Counted from the first letter of the stretch, positions 34,564-45,028 are shown. The stretch: DNA of 64,000 nt from Paenibacillus sp. YPG26 (GCF_023704175.1 NZ_CP084530.1:2254001-2318000); one strand, 5' to 3'. Notes: generated from the letters alone by a model not told the origin. A program made the numbers and translations.

Positions 34564-34776
34564 ATGGAACTTGTTCCTTATATCCTTATTATTCTGGTTG
34601 CGGTAATTGGCGGTGTCAGTACGCTTGTGATTGGCCATTCCGCAGCCAACAAGGTTAGCAATCCAGAATATGACAGACGGACAAAAGGGAATTGGAGACG
34701 GTTATCATGGATTTATATCGCTGCCACAGTATTAAGCTTTACAGCGGCAGCGATCTACTTGTCCACTAATTCCTGA
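34564..34776 (+). CDS. Small two-helix membrane protein (70 aa)
   Basis: A 70-residue protein with two membrane helices (VPYILIILVAVIGGVSTLVIG and WIYIAATVLSFTAAAIYL) joined by a basic loop (YDRRTKGNWRR). No family recognised. The start is the ATG at 34564 behind AGGGGGATGGCGCG; the upstream ATG at 34555 is too close to that site. A very strong terminator begins at the base after the stop codon. Confidence 0.7.
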   Translation: MELVPYILIILVAVIGGVSTLVIGHSAANKVSNPEYDRRTKGNWRRLSWIYIAATVLSFTAAAIYLSTNS

Positions 34777-34823
34777 CAGAAACAAGAAGCATCTGACCTT
34801 AGTTCAGATGCTTCTTGTTTCTG
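34777..34823. terminator. Bidirectional terminator, 20-bp perfect stem
   Basis: CAGAAACAAGAAGCATCTGA (34777-34796) pairs fully with its complement at 34804-34823 across a 7-nt loop. T-rich sequence follows on plus. It touches the stop codons of two convergent genes. Confidence 0.92.
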
Positions 34824-34824
34824 T

Positions 34825-35667
34825 TTATTTTGCGTAAGTGGGATTGATTGCCTGAAGGATTGCCACCTCTTGTCCGCCGATCTCTTTTACCTTGCGTACC
34901 TGGTTCTTAGACCTTGTATACCGGTGAAGCACATAGACATTTTCTTCGCCCGCGCTTACAAAATCGAACTCCTTGCCATTCTTATGCCACACGACCACGA
35001 GTGTGTCCTCATATACGACAGAAGTCGGAATATCCAGCAGCATCTTTTGATCCGTCTGGTAGAGTGCCACACTGCTGCGGGTATTGTCTCCATACGCCAG
35101 AGCCAACTGGTTCCCACCCGGGGCCCATTGATAGGCGTGGATAGTATCTACCGTTCCCCTGCCATTTCTGCTTAAATAATCATTGAGCGGATAATATCCG
35201 CCCGTTTTCATATTTACAATAACCAATCGATGTCCATTACTATGCTTGAGGTGTATGGCTAAATATTGTTGATCTGCTGATAAAGAGACCGCAGAGATTG
35301 CGGTGTGCCTTTGATCCACTTGGATAGGGTAGCGGTGGTCTCCCTTAGACACCGTTATAGCACCAATCTCTGAAGCTGCTCCCTTCTGATCCGTCTGAAC
35401 CATCGCAGCAAATAACGATACCCCTTTCTCTTGCCAGCTGATCTGTCCAGAATCTTGAATCCGCACCTCGCTAACCGTGCGGATATCATAGATTCCCTTA
35501 TACAATTGCCTGTTCGCCTGGGCTGCGTTCTGATTCCTCGCCTGCTGATCGTATGCTGGTGTACGAAGCTCTTCCGCCTGTGCTATAGGAAGGCCGCCCT
35601 TATGGGCACATCCAACTAATACTGCGAATGCCATTATGATTACGGCTGTGCTGAAGAAGAATCTCAT
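34825..35667 (-). CDS. Lipoprotein with beta-propeller-like repeats
   Basis: A 280-residue exported protein. The signal MRFFFSTAVIIMAFAV ends in the lipobox VLVGC, so it is anchored outside the membrane. The body has WD40/TolB-like blades (ISAVSLSADQQYLAIHLKHS, IHAYQWAPGGNQLALAYGD, LVVVWHKNGKEFDFVSAG). Function unknown. The start at 35667 has GGAGGGAGCAGACAG; an earlier frame start at 35709 is less supported. It lies 54 bp downstream of the large hybrid kinase in the same direction and may be coexpressed. Confidence 0.8.
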   Translation of the reverse strand: MRFFFSTAVIIMAFAVLVGCAHKGGLPIAQAEELRTPAYDQQARNQNAAQANRQLYKGIYDIRTVSEVRIQDSGQISWQEKGVSLFAAMVQTDQKGAASEIGAITVSKGDHRYPIQVDQRHTAISAVSLSADQQYLAIHLKHSNGHRLVIVNMKTGGYYPLNDYLSRNGRGTVDTIHAYQWAPGGNQLALAYGDNTRSSVALYQTDQKMLLDIPTSVVYEDTLVVVWHKNGKEFDFVSAGEENVYVLHRYTRSKNQVRKVKEIGGQEVAILQAINPTYAK

Positions 35668-35720
35668 CTGTCTGCTCCCTCCCTGTTGCCTTGTGGGTAT
35701 CTGATTCAAGGTAAACTGTA

Positions 35721-38700
35721 TTAATTAAGCTCGATCTGCTTACCAGCAGGAAGCAACCATTCCTTCAATACCCGGTCGACTTCTGAAATATAGATCGGCT
35801 TGGCGATGAAATCCTGCATTCCACTAGCCAGACAGTTCTCCTTGTCCTCATTCTTCGCAAAAGCCGTGACCGCAATGATAACAGGCTTATGAAGATGTTC
35901 CGGATGCTTTCGAATGGAAGAAGCCGCTTCCAGGCCATCCATCATTGGCATTTGCACATCCATGAAGACGAGATCATAACTCCCCTTCAGAACGGCCTCT
36001 ACCGCTTCCCTCCCGTTAGATACGATATCGGCATTGTACCCTCTTCGAGCCAGAATGGTGTGCAGCAGCTTCTGATTCACCGGATGGTCTTCAGCGATAA
36101 GAATTCGAAAGTGTTCTGGTCCCGCTGTAAGAACGGGAGTCAAATTGCCCGATTCTGATGCATCGAGTCCCTCAAGCTTATCAAGGTCTGAAGATGGCCC
36201 GGATGAATCCCGATATGGGCTGGAGTGTATCGTGAATGTGAAAGATGACCCTTGTCCGGGTTCACTGTCCACGTATATCGTCCCTCCCATAAGCTCCACC
36301 AGCTTTTTGCTGATGGCAAGTCCCAGACCAGTTCCTCCATATTTCCGGTTGATGGAGGGGTGAAGCTGGGAGAATGACTGGAAGAGCTGGCTCTGCAGAT
36401 CCAAGGGAATTCCAATTCCAGTATCCTGAATAATGAACTCCATGATCAGCGATTCGGGCGAATATCTTAATTTTTTGGCAGATACCGACAGCTTGATTGT
36501 GCCTTGATCTGTGAACTTCACCGCGTTGCTGACCAGATTAATAAGCACCTGCCGCAGCCGCACCTCGTCTCCCATAATCGAATCGGGAACGGAGGCATCA
36601 ATCTCATAGATAAGCTTGACCTGCTTCTCTTCCGCCTTGGGAGCGAATAGCTCGATCACATTCTTCATAACCTGAGCAGGGCTGACAGGATCACGGCTGA
36701 GGACCATTTTACCAGCCTCAATCTTACTGAAATCGAGAATCTCGTTCAGAATATGCAGCAGCGAATTACTGCTCTGGACAATGATGTCAGTATATTCCTG
36801 CTGTTCCTCATCCAGTTCCGTAGTAGCGAGCAGACTGGTCATTCCGATTATGCCATTCATAGGCGTACGCAGCTCATGACTCATAATGGCAAGAAACTCC
36901 GATTTGGCACGATCCGCTTGTTCCGCCGACTCTTTGGCCCGAATAATCTCCTTCTCATCGGTTACGTCACGGAAGACAATAACTGCACCTATGCGCTCTC
37001 CCTTGTCGACCAAGGGACTGATCCGGTACTCCACCAGGAAGCTCGTTCCATCCTTCTTCCAGAAAATCTCTTCCTTGCTCTGGTACCAGCGACCTTCCTT
37101 AACCGCCTTGTAGATCGGTGTCTCTTCAGGCGCATAATAGGTTCCGTCTCCACGAGTCTGCTGGATCCAGTTCAGATGGAAATGTCCGATAATATCTTTG
37201 GCATCAAGACCCAGCATGGCTGCTGCTGCCGGATTGATGAAGGTGGTCTTCCCCTCATTGTCCACACCAAATATCCCTTCGGATACCGAGCTCAGGATGA
37301 GGGTATATTCATTGCTCAGCTTCTCAATCTGCTTGATGTAATCATTGCGGTCTGTGATGTCACTGGAAATTCCGTACACACCCACAATTTCTTCATCAAT
37401 AACAATCGGAATGTTGGCTACCGAAATATCCACCAGATGTCCCTGCTTATGAAGAATCGAAATTTCGTAATTCTGCGGGAACCCCTTAGCTGCCAAGTTG
37501 AAATGGTGAAGGGTCTTGGAAATGTAGGCTTCTGGCACGAGCGGCCCGAAATAATTGCCTATCAGCTCTTCCAGTGTATAGCCCGTTAGCAGCTCCAAAT
37601 TCTCATTTGCCGTCAAGTAGTCTCCGTTCAAGTTCATGGAATAGACTGCTGCGGGATTGTATTCGAACAAGGACTTGTAGCGGCTTTCGCTCTCTTTGAG
37701 CATTCGCTCCGAATGCTTACGGGAAGAGATATCTTGGGCAATCCCATAAGCCCCGACGATCTGATGGTTCACAACTATAGGAAGCAGGGTAAGACTGATA
37801 TCAACCAGCTGCTCTCCCTTTGAGAGAATACGGGTCTCATAAGAACTTGTCTTCCCGCCGAATACCTCCAGGATACTTAGATTAATTTCTTCCTGATCAT
37901 TGGCACCGAAAAACGGCAGGAGCAAGCTTCCCATTACTTCTTCACGGGAATAACCAATCAATGCCTCCAGGCTTGTATTGACCGAAATTAACCTGCCCTC
38001 AAGATCAATCGCAAATATACCCGCAGGGTTATACTCAAATAGCGACTTATACCGGCTCTGACTCTCCTGCAGCCGCTGCTCAATCTGTCTGCGCTCTGTA
38101 ATATCGCGGGAGACCGCAACTACTTCCTTAACCTGCCTGGATTCATCGTAGACATAGATAGAGGAAGTCTCAAACCATACATAGGACCCGTCCTTGCGTT
38201 TGAATCGGTATACAACAGTCTCGGGGCCTAGACCAAGCTGATTCATATCGAGATAATATTTGACCGCATCCCTGTCTTCTTCATGGATAAAGGATAATCC
38301 GGAGACCCCTATAATCTCTTCAGGCTCATATCCCAGATTACGGCAGGCGGGAGATGCATAGAGAAATGTGGCTTCCTCATCCGCTGCATGTCTGGAGATG
38401 AAGTCCAGCGAGCTTTCCGAGATTAACCGGAAGTCCCGTTCACTTTCTCTGAGCTTGTCGATCGTCTCCTTGCGTTCGGTAATATCCTGAACCGTCCCCA
38501 GCATCTGGATGGCTTGTCCGCTAAGCGGATCTACTTCCATCTTCCACCTGGAATACAGTGTCCTTATAGTTCCATCGGGTCTGATCACACGGTATTCCGC
38601 TTCCCCGTCAATTCCTTTGGATATCGTGCTTTCATACACCGCGACAATCCGCTCCAGGTCCTCTGGATGAATAATTTGTGTCATGGGCTTCATCGTGTCC

Positions 38701-39614
38701 ACGGGCTCGACGCCATAACTCAAGATCCTTCTCATCTCCTCCGAGAAGTTAACCTTGTTGTTAGTAATGTCCCAATCAAAAGTACCCACATTCGCTATAC
38801 TTTGAGCTTCTGCCAGCATTCTCTCAAAGTTGACTCTATCCGTAATATTCCGGCCAATGGCAAGAACCTTCTCAATATTATTAGATTCATCCCTGACAAT
38901 TTGAAATGAGGTCTCAATCCACAGATAATGACCATCCTTGTGCCGGACACGTCTTCTATACACATCACTATCCGAATATAAGGTATTATCACGCATCATA
39001 TGATCGGCATCTTGAGGGTGATAGAACATGGTCCGGTGGCGGCCCAGCATTTCAGCTTGTGTATAACCCAGCAAGGATTCGCAGGAAGGAGAAATATACG
39101 TAATATATCCATCGGGTGTACTCACAGTAATCAGGTCGGGAGTGTTGCTGGTAATCAATTTATACAGATCATTATTGATCTCCAGCTGCCCCATACCCGG
39201 AGGTTGAGCCGGAAGCTCCATAAATTGTACTACCAAGCATTCAGTTACGCTGGAAGCGTTATCTACAATCGGGACAATCTCCAGCTTAAGGGTTAATGTC
39301 TCACCTGATCTATGCACATAACGTCCCATTAGACTTATTTCTTGTTGATCCTTAACTGAAGCCGGCGGATCCGGGATCAGCGAAGATAAGCTTGGATGTC
39401 TGTCATCCGGGTGAAGCAGCACCGCAGGCTCATGAGCCAGCAGCTCTTCTTCCCTGTATCCGAACAACTTACCTAAAGCAGGATTCACCATGAGGAACCG
39501 GCTTCCATTCGGGTCCATTACCGCTGTACCTATGGGTGATCGTGTGTATAATTGATTGAAAATTGCCAGTTGGGTAGATGAGGACACCGCCACTGCATAG
39601 GCCTCCTTATACAT
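35721..39614 (-). CDS. Hybrid sensor histidine kinase with seven PAS domains
   Basis: A 1297-residue soluble kinase with no membrane segment. Seven PAS/PAC units run from about residue 18 to 890, ending in PAC motifs such as [37 protein letters not shown] and FRDVTDEK. A HisKA box ([20 protein letters not shown]), a HATPase domain ([52 protein letters not shown]) and a receiver domain ([14 protein letters not shown]) follow. PAS units 5 and 6 are close duplicates: both open with [12 protein letters not shown]. It probably senses an intracellular small molecule or redox state. The partner is unknown; no response regulator with an output domain is adjacent. Similar in plan to RpfC/BarA-like hybrids, without Hpt. 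Confidence 0.93.
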   Translation of the reverse strand: MYKEAYAVAVSSSTQLAIFNQLYTRSPIGTAVMDPNGSRFLMVNPALGKLFGYREEELLAHEPAVLLHPDDRHPSLSSLIPDPPASVKDQQEISLMGRYVHRSGETLTLKLEIVPIVDNASSVTECLVVQFMELPAQPPGMGQLEINNDLYKLITSNTPDLITVSTPDGYITYISPSCESLLGYTQAEMLGRHRTMFYHPQDADHMMRDNTLYSDSDVYRRRVRHKDGHYLWIETSFQIVRDESNNIEKVLAIGRNITDRVNFERMLAEAQSIANVGTFDWDITNNKVNFSEEMRRILSYGVEPVDTMKPMTQIIHPEDLERIVAVYESTISKGIDGEAEYRVIRPDGTIRTLYSRWKMEVDPLSGQAIQMLGTVQDITERKETIDKLRESERDFRLISESSLDFISRHAADEEATFLYASPACRNLGYEPEEIIGVSGLSFIHEEDRDAVKYYLDMNQLGLGPETVVYRFKRKDGSYVWFETSSIYVYDESRQVKEVVAVSRDITERRQIEQRLQESQSRYKSLFEYNPAGIFAIDLEGRLISVNTSLEALIGYSREEVMGSLLLPFFGANDQEEINLSILEVFGGKTSSYETRILSKGEQLVDISLTLLPIVVNHQIVGAYGIAQDISSRKHSERMLKESESRYKSLFEYNPAAVYSMNLNGDYLTANENLELLTGYTLEELIGNYFGPLVPEAYISKTLHHFNLAAKGFPQNYEISILHKQGHLVDISVANIPIVIDEEIVGVYGISSDITDRNDYIKQIEKLSNEYTLILSSVSEGIFGVDNEGKTTFINPAAAAMLGLDAKDIIGHFHLNWIQQTRGDGTYYAPEETPIYKAVKEGRWYQSKEEIFWKKDGTSFLVEYRISPLVDKGERIGAVIVFRDVTDEKEIIRAKESAEQADRAKSEFLAIMSHELRTPMNGIIGMTSLLATTELDEEQQEYTDIIVQSSNSLLHILNEILDFSKIEAGKMVLSRDPVSPAQVMKNVIELFAPKAEEKQVKLIYEIDASVPDSIMGDEVRLRQVLINLVSNAVKFTDQGTIKLSVSAKKLRYSPESLIMEFIIQDTGIGIPLDLQSQLFQSFSQLHPSINRKYGGTGLGLAISKKLVELMGGTIYVDSEPGQGSSFTFTIHSSPYRDSSGPSSDLDKLEGLDASESGNLTPVLTAGPEHFRILIAEDHPVNQKLLHTILARRGYNADIVSNGREAVEAVLKGSYDLVFMDVQMPMMDGLEAASSIRKHPEHLHKPVIIAVTAFAKNEDKENCLASGMQDFIAKPIYISEVDRVLKEWLLPAGKQIELN

Positions 39615-39700
39615 AGAAATGACTTATCTTAGTTGATAACTTAAGTATACGATATTCTTTAGTGAAATACTTTATATTCGGTATCAAGTATATATATCCT

Positions 39701-39730
39701 AAAAAGGGCCCCAATGAAGCATCGGGGTCC
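39701..39730 (-). terminator. Terminator of the Lgt-like/radical SAM operon
   Basis: On the minus strand GGACCCCGAT pairs with ATTGGGGCCC (one bulge), followed by TTTTT (plus A-run 39701-39705). Confidence 0.8.
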
Positions 39731-39770
39731 GTCTTTTCGGTTAACTTTCCAAACTTTATTTACAGAGGAA

Positions 39771-40142
39771 TCAAAAAGAGAGCGTAACAACTCCGAAACA
39801 GGCGGCGTTAAGCAGGAAGGTAATCACACCTCCAAGAATAAGCCCCTGGGCCAAGCCAACTTTCTTTTTGACTAGCGCTATTACAAGGGCTGGAATTAAA
39901 TAGACAACCTGAGCTATACCAATTGCGAAATAGGCGAAAGGAAACACAACAAGCAGTACGTGCAGAAGGGCTAACAGCAGCACGCCATTTAGCACTTCTC
40001 TGCCATGGTTCGGCTTCTTCTGAAGATCATGATGCTCATCAGGGTTCGGATCGTTCCGGTAGTCCGCTTGCTGGACAAGCTGCCGATCCTGCGAAGGAGC
40101 AGGCGAAGAGTCTTCTGTTAAATGGTCTTTGTCATCACTCAT
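39771..40142 (-). CDS. Small membrane protein of the radical SAM operon
   Basis: A 123-residue protein. A disordered, charged N-terminus (about 45 residues, rich in Asp, Gln, Pro) is followed by three membrane helices (VLNGVLLLALLHVLLVVFPF, YFAIGIAQVVYLIPALVIAL, LAQGLILGGVITFLLNAAC). No family recognised beyond a loose likeness to small DUF-type membrane proteins. Its ATG overlaps the radical SAM stop by 4 bp (translational coupling), so it probably belongs to the same process, perhaps as a membrane anchor or carrier. Confidence 0.75.
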   Translation of the reverse strand: MSDDKDHLTEDSSPAPSQDRQLVQQADYRNDPNPDEHHDLQKKPNHGREVLNGVLLLALLHVLLVVFPFAYFAIGIAQVVYLIPALVIALVKKKVGLAQGLILGGVITFLLNAACFGVVTLSF

Positions 40143-41569
40143 ATTCTAGCTCCTTCCAGCTCGGCCTTCAGCTGTTTCAGATTCTCCTCCAGATCCCCGC
40201 GATAGAACATGTTATAGGTATCAAACGGGATAATTCGTCCATCTGGATGGACGATATGAACACAGGATTTCTTGACTGAGCGGACATCGAAATGATAAGG
40301 GTCCAGGAACTGCATGATGATGACCCGGAATACATGATCATAATGAATCGTCTCCGGAGCTTGAACAAGTGGAAGGCAGCACAACAGGCTCTTTAGGGAA
40401 AGTGCCGAAGACTCCGGTGAATGATTGGTAGAGAACAGTTCAAATATCCGGTTCTTGATGTTCTCATCCTGTTCAAAAACTATCGTATTGCGCCCACCCT
40501 CCAGTAGAATCGCAGGATCCATCATACGTGTTAAAGGGATGACCTCATCTTCCAATTTGAGTGCATATCCCATGGCCAGGCAGTCTGGATGACAAGGAAC
40601 CGGAACCATATCTTCGGCCTGGAACAGGTTGGACTGGTCAATAATTTGCTGCCGGACTTCACTCAAGGTAAGCCGATCGGTGGCTGGGTCGAACTCTTCC
40701 AGACGCCCCGCCGCTTGAATCGGCTGGAAGGTCACTCCTCTGACTGCGCGCTGCTTGAGACCGTACTGGATAATGTCTCCAATTTCGTGGTCGTTCAGCC
40801 CTTTCTTTAGTGTGACCACCAATGTCGTTGAAATGTTGAATTCATTCAAGTGCTCAATTGCCTTGCTGCGGATCTGTCTAAGATCTGCACCCCTTAATTC
40901 CTGTAAGGTTGACTTCTCAAAGCTGTCGAATTGCAGATAGATCTCGAGCCCCGGAGTGAACTGAGCGAGCTGCTTCACAAATTCGCGGTCCTGGGCGATC
41001 CGGATTCCGTTCGTGTTAATCATTAAGTGCTGAATTGGCTTTGACTTAGCCAATCTGAGAATATCGAAGAACTGGGGATGGATGGTCGGCTCTCCCCCAC
41101 TGATCTGAACGATATCCGGCTCTCCCTCATTGCGTACGACAGCATCCAGCATACGCTCTACCTCTGCTAATGAACGCCATAACTGCTTATCTGGTGAGGA
41201 ATCGGCATAACAGATTGGACACTTCAAGTTACACTGATCGATGATCTCCACAATCGTCAGGCAGCTGTGCTGCTCATGATCCGGGCAGAGACCGCAGTCA
41301 TAAGGACATCCATACTTGATCGGTGTGTTCCAATGAAGCGGCATCTCCGATGGCTTGATGAATTCGCGGCAGCGCTTGTAATAATCCACATCGGTGGAGA
41401 TAAGCACCTTCTCGCGTCCATGCTCGAAGCAGTATTTAGACAGGTACACACAGTCATTTTCGATAATAATTTTGGCTTCTACCTTCTTCATGCATTTAGA
41501 ACAAATACTGTTTGTTAATTCATAGAATAGATAAGGTCTGTTTTTGGTGGTCATATGGACTTTAGACAT
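40139..41569 (-). CDS. Radical SAM enzyme, MJ0619/tetraether-synthase-like class (COG1964)
   Basis: A 476-residue enzyme. The radical SAM cluster cysteines are Cys113, Cys117 and Cys120 (CNLKCPIC), followed by the SAM motif ISGGEPT. It has an unusual Cys-rich N-terminus: Cys23/Cys26 (ICSKC), Cys40/Cys47, then CPYDCGLC (88-95) and Cys103. This arrangement is the one I associate with COG1964, which holds MJ0619 (pterin methylation) and archaeal tetraether synthase. It sits between an Lgt-like enzyme (22-bp gap) and a small membrane protein (4-bp overlap), so a membrane-lipid or lipid-linked substrate is a reasonable inference. The exact reaction is unknown. Confidence 0.85.
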   Translation of the reverse strand: MSKVHMTTKNRPYLFYELTNSICSKCMKKVEAKIIIENDCVYLSKYCFEHGREKVLISTDVDYYKRCREFIKPSEMPLHWNTPIKYGCPYDCGLCPDHEQHSCLTIVEIIDQCNLKCPICYADSSPDKQLWRSLAEVERMLDAVVRNEGEPDIVQISGGEPTIHPQFFDILRLAKSKPIQHLMINTNGIRIAQDREFVKQLAQFTPGLEIYLQFDSFEKSTLQELRGADLRQIRSKAIEHLNEFNISTTLVVTLKKGLNDHEIGDIIQYGLKQRAVRGVTFQPIQAAGRLEEFDPATDRLTLSEVRQQIIDQSNLFQAEDMVPVPCHPDCLAMGYALKLEDEVIPLTRMMDPAILLEGGRNTIVFEQDENIKNRIFELFSTNHSPESSALSLKSLLCCLPLVQAPETIHYDHVFRVIIMQFLDPYHFDVRSVKKSCVHIVHPDGRIIPFDTYNMFYRGDLEENLKQLKAELEGARI

Positions 41570-41591
41570 CCCTTCACTGCTTGATTTTGGA

Positions 41592-42359
41592 CTATTCTAC
41601 AAGGGCACTCCCTTGCTGCGTATTAGTTTTGTAGACAAACAAGAAGTAGATCATGCCGAGCGCACAGGCAACCTGTATATTGTTCAATCCCAAATAAAGA
41701 TGAGGCGTTGGTTTGATGAAATCAACCCAGAATCTGAAGAACAAATATCCGAACATCGACCATTGGTATAACGCCCCATCCGATAAGGGCTTGGAACGTG
41801 ATTGTCTCGCTCTTTTGACCAAATATAAGGTTAAGGCGAACAGAGACAGGAAGGCAATCTCATACAGCTGGGTTGGATGTCTCATGATGCCATCCCCGTA
41901 GTCAAAGCCTGTGATCCATTTCGTCGGAATTCCATGCGTATGATCATCAAGCCCTGTCAAGAAACAGCCGATGCGCCCTATAGCAATTGCAATGAGCAGT
42001 GGAAAGGCAAAGTCATCTCCAGTGGAACGGGTGATACCCACACACTTCTTGGCCAGTTCCACGCCGATCAATCCGCCCAGCAGACCGCCAACGATGGTTT
42101 TGCCGCCGAGAAGCTCTTCCCCATGCTCCCGGAACGACAATAGAATGGATGGATTCTCAAGCCAGTACAGCAGCTTAGATCCCAGCGCCGCACCCACTGC
42201 GGCCCCAACAATAACCCAGAACATTTTACTTGATGGAACATTTGTCTTGCGTCGGGTCCATAAGTAGATGCGAAAGCCTATGAAGTAAGCCAAGGATTCA
42301 AACAAAACATGAGGATGAATAACCAGGCTGCCGATATGTATTTGAACTGGAAAATGCAC
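41592..42359 (-). CDS. Lgt-family membrane transferase, divergent
   Basis: A 255-residue protein with about seven membrane helices. It has the Lgt landmarks: GGKTIVGGLLGGLIGVE (85-101), GRIGCFLTG (128-136) and RHPTQLYE (160-167). Lgt transfers diacylglyceryl from phosphatidylglycerol to prolipoproteins. Here the near-invariant Asn of the GRIGNFxN signature is Cys132 followed by FLTG, so this is unlikely to be the housekeeping Lgt and may have a different acceptor. It heads a three-gene operon with a radical SAM enzyme and a small membrane protein. Confidence 0.87.
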   Translation of the reverse strand: MHFPVQIHIGSLVIHPHVLFESLAYFIGFRIYLWTRRKTNVPSSKMFWVIVGAAVGAALGSKLLYWLENPSILLSFREHGEELLGGKTIVGGLLGGLIGVELAKKCVGITRSTGDDFAFPLLIAIAIGRIGCFLTGLDDHTHGIPTKWITGFDYGDGIMRHPTQLYEIAFLSLFALTLYLVKRARQSRSKPLSDGALYQWSMFGYLFFRFWVDFIKPTPHLYLGLNNIQVACALGMIYFLFVYKTNTQQGSALVE

Positions 42360-42552
42360 AATTTCCTCCCCTGACCTGTTATTTTGATTCTATGCCATAA
42401 ATGGTTAATTCAGGATAATCTAAGACTTAATTCTATCATATTCATTTCATAGAAGGGTAGATACTTTTAAATCGTGGTCTCTATATTGCAACATTCTTCC
42501 CTGCGGGCTCGTCTAGAGGGGAACAGGAATATTACTCCAAAAAGGGGACTCG

Positions 42553-43494
42553 ATGACCATGAAGAAGAAATACAGCATACTGCTGCTCAGTACAGTATTG
42601 CTCCTCGGCGCAGCAATGCCTGTCCATGCCCTTCAGAATACAACGTCTGACATGGCAGCTAACAGAATTAACGTTATACCAATTCCAGGGAACCATCTGG
42701 ATCCTCAGCAAAAGCTGGACTACGCTTCAGGTATCACCTCCATCGTCAAGGGATTCGACCTCAATCTGAGCAATTACAGATTTATCAAAATGCCGGTAGC
42801 CTCCGATTATTTCGACAATATCAGCAATTCGGCCTGGTATTCCGAAGCTTTCGTCATTGCGAAGGTTCGCGGTCTGGATATCCCTAAAGATATAACATCT
42901 GATACCCCGATGACCCGGGAACAGTTCGCCCACCTGCTGGCTCAGGCAATCCAGCTGCAAGGGGACTTCCCCGTTGTTGCACGTTATAACACAATTACCG
43001 ATAGCAGCACTCTGAAGCCAGAGTATGATGGCAGTGTACAGCTTCTGATCAACCTTGGAATTCCGCTCCTTGATACCAAGCTGAACTTTTATCCCAAGTC
43101 CCCAGTTACCCGGAGTGTGGCTGCCGGGTGGCTGAATACAAGCATGGAAGTGATTGGAGACATGCAGGCCCAGCTGGATGGCCGTCCGCTTCAGGCGTAT
43201 AGCGTAAGCACCAAGCTAGTCGATGAGAAGATTACCGAGGTGCAGGTTCATGCGCAAGCACCGCATGCGGGTTATGGAATTCGAATCTCATCCATTGAAT
43301 TCGATGAAGAGCAGGCTGTGGCCGTAATCTATACAGAGGTTCTTCGGCCCGATCCTAACCGGGTATATGCCCAGGTAATTACTCAGGTCCAAGACACCGC
43401 TTATATCCCTGCCGGCTACAAGATCAGGTTAGCGGTAGCGAAGGCCAGTCTCAATAACAGTCCGGCTGCCCGTTCAGAGAACATCTCCCGGTAA
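42553..43494 (+). CDS. Exported protein with SLH-like domain
   Basis: A 313-residue secreted protein. A signal peptide (KYSILLLSTVLLLGAAMPVHA) is followed by a segment ending in S-layer homology features: YFDNISNSAWYSEAFVIAKVRGLDI and TPMTREQFAHLLAQAIQLQG (about residues 95-135), plus a second, degenerate unit. These usually bind pyruvylated cell-wall polymer. The C-terminus (VSTKLVDEKITEVQVHAQAP...) is a beta domain that ends in RLAVAKASL, like a protease-complex-inhibitor fold (inference). Single gene with AAGGGGACTCG before the ATG and its own terminator. Confidence 0.85.
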   Translation: MTMKKKYSILLLSTVLLLGAAMPVHALQNTTSDMAANRINVIPIPGNHLDPQQKLDYASGITSIVKGFDLNLSNYRFIKMPVASDYFDNISNSAWYSEAFVIAKVRGLDIPKDITSDTPMTREQFAHLLAQAIQLQGDFPVVARYNTITDSSTLKPEYDGSVQLLINLGIPLLDTKLNFYPKSPVTRSVAAGWLNTSMEVIGDMQAQLDGRPLQAYSVSTKLVDEKITEVQVHAQAPHAGYGIRISSIEFDEEQAVAVIYTEVLRPDPNRVYAQVITQVQDTAYIPAGYKIRLAVAKASLNNSPAARSENISR

Positions 43495-43506
43495 TCGGCC
43501 CTAGTT

Positions 43507-43540
43507 AAGCGGCTTTCCCGAACAAGGGAAAGCCGCTTTT
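43507..43540 (+). terminator. Terminator of the SLH gene
   Basis: AAGCGGCTTTCCC pairs perfectly with GGGAAAGCCGCTT across a 6-nt loop, followed by TT. Confidence 0.9.
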
Positions 43541-43701
43541 ATTGTTGTGCACGTCCGGCAAATATACGGTTACTAATTACATCCGTTCATGAGTATTCAG
43601 ACAGGAGGGTATACTGGTATTCATGATTTGTCATTTATGGACTTCGGCGGTATGCTTACCTTGCTGTCCATTTATTTAGACTTTGAGACGGAGGCATGGT
43701 T

Positions 43702-45006
43702 ATGAGACAAAATCTGCTGTCCAGAAGCTTGGGCTATCAACCTGGAAAACACAATTGGAGAAGAGAACTCACCTCCGGCTTGATCTCATACTTCTCGGTC
43801 GTTTATATCGTCATGGTGAATGCCGCAATCTTAAGTGATGCGGGAATGCCGCTGCAGGCCGCCATGGTTGGGACTCTGCTTACTTCGATCGCGGGGTGCC
43901 TGCTCATGGCTTTCCTTGGCAAGTCTCCAATTATTGTCGTTCCCGGCATGGGGATCAACGCCTTCTTCACTTATACCCTAGTACATTCCATGAAGCTTAC
44001 CTGGCAGGAAGCACTTGCTGTTGTAACTGTAGCAGGTCTGTTATTTGCCATAATCGCATTTACCACACTGTACAAAAAAATCAGTGATGCCATCCCGCAC
44101 AATCTTCAACATGGAATCAGCGTTGGCATTGGATTGTTCATGACCTTTATCGGCCTGCAAAAAAGCGGGATTGTGATTGCCCATCAGACCACCTTTGTCA
44201 CGATTGGTCATTTCAATGACCCTGGTGTCATCACCGCCTGCGTTACCTTGCTGCTGGCTCTCGTACTCTTTGTCCGCAAAGTTAAGGGGGATCTCCTGAT
44301 CAGTATCCTAGTGGGAACTGCACTTGCTTTCATCCTAGGCGCGGTTAATCGGGATCCGGGCAAGCTTGGCGGCAGACCACTCGAGGAGTACGATGAGCTC
44401 TTCGGCAGACTTTCTATATATCCGGCAATTACAACCCTCGCATTCTGGATTGCTGTCTTCTTGCTGCTGCTAATTATTATCTTCGAGAATATAGGTCTCA
44501 TCGGAGCACAGACCCGGATGATTGAACGGCCGGAGACCTTCCGGGGAAGCCTTCGCGCCATATCATTATCCAACATCACCGCCGGTATATTCGGCAGCAG
44601 TCCTACCATCGCAGCAGCAGAGACGACAGCGGGAATTGCTGCAGGAGGGCGCACGGGCCTGTCAACATTCGTGACTGCCCTGTTGTTCGGCGCCACCTTC
44701 TTCTTCATCCCACTGCTGACTTATATTCCGGATAGTGCCATTGCTCCGATTCTGATCATAATTGGCTGCTTGATGGTGCAGAATATCCAGGAGATGAACT
44801 TCAACGATTTCACAGAAGCTTTTCCCGCGTTCCTTGTCATGGTTATGATCCCGTTCACCTACAGCATTGTAGACGGCATGGCATTCGGATTCATTGCTTA
44901 CCCTATTGCCAAGCTTGCGGCCGGGCGGGCCAGAGAAGTGAGACCCGCTATGTATGTCATTACAATATTGTTCCTTGCTAACTTTATTCTGCATGCTCTT
45001 ATGTAG
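43702..45006 (+). CDS. NCS2-family purine permease (AzgA/PbuG-like)
   Basis: A 434-residue permease with about 12-14 helices. LTSGLISYFSVVYIVMVNAAILSDAG at the start, VVPGMGINAFFTYTLV and GSSPTIAAAETTAGIAAGGRTGLS in the later signature place it in the AzgA-like guanine/hypoxanthine branch of NCS2 (PbuG/PbuO). It imports nucleobases with protons. The ATG at 43702 is spaced 7 bp from GGAGG, better than the ATG at 43696, which is 1 bp away. No purine riboswitch (xpt type) is visible in the 200-bp leader. Confidence 0.9.
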   Translation: MRQNLLSRSLGYQPGKHNWRRELTSGLISYFSVVYIVMVNAAILSDAGMPLQAAMVGTLLTSIAGCLLMAFLGKSPIIVVPGMGINAFFTYTLVHSMKLTWQEALAVVTVAGLLFAIIAFTTLYKKISDAIPHNLQHGISVGIGLFMTFIGLQKSGIVIAHQTTFVTIGHFNDPGVITACVTLLLALVLFVRKVKGDLLISILVGTALAFILGAVNRDPGKLGGRPLEEYDELFGRLSIYPAITTLAFWIAVFLLLLIIIFENIGLIGAQTRMIERPETFRGSLRAISLSNITAGIFGSSPTIAAAETTAGIAAGGRTGLSTFVTALLFGATFFFIPLLTYIPDSAIAPILIIIGCLMVQNIQEMNFNDFTEAFPAFLVMVMIPFTYSIVDGMAFGFIAYPIAKLAAGRAREVRPAMYVITILFLANFILHALM

Positions 45007-45028
45007 GAATTTAGGGACTACACATGAA

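Noticed and set aside
37580..37595. Third CCCGTTAG copy
   Set aside because: It lies inside the kinase coding sequence with no flanking arms, so it is a chance match.
43541..43701. Purine riboswitch before the NCS2 permease
   Set aside because: I looked for the conserved xpt-type junction sequences and saw none; only two unsupported micro-ORFs are present.
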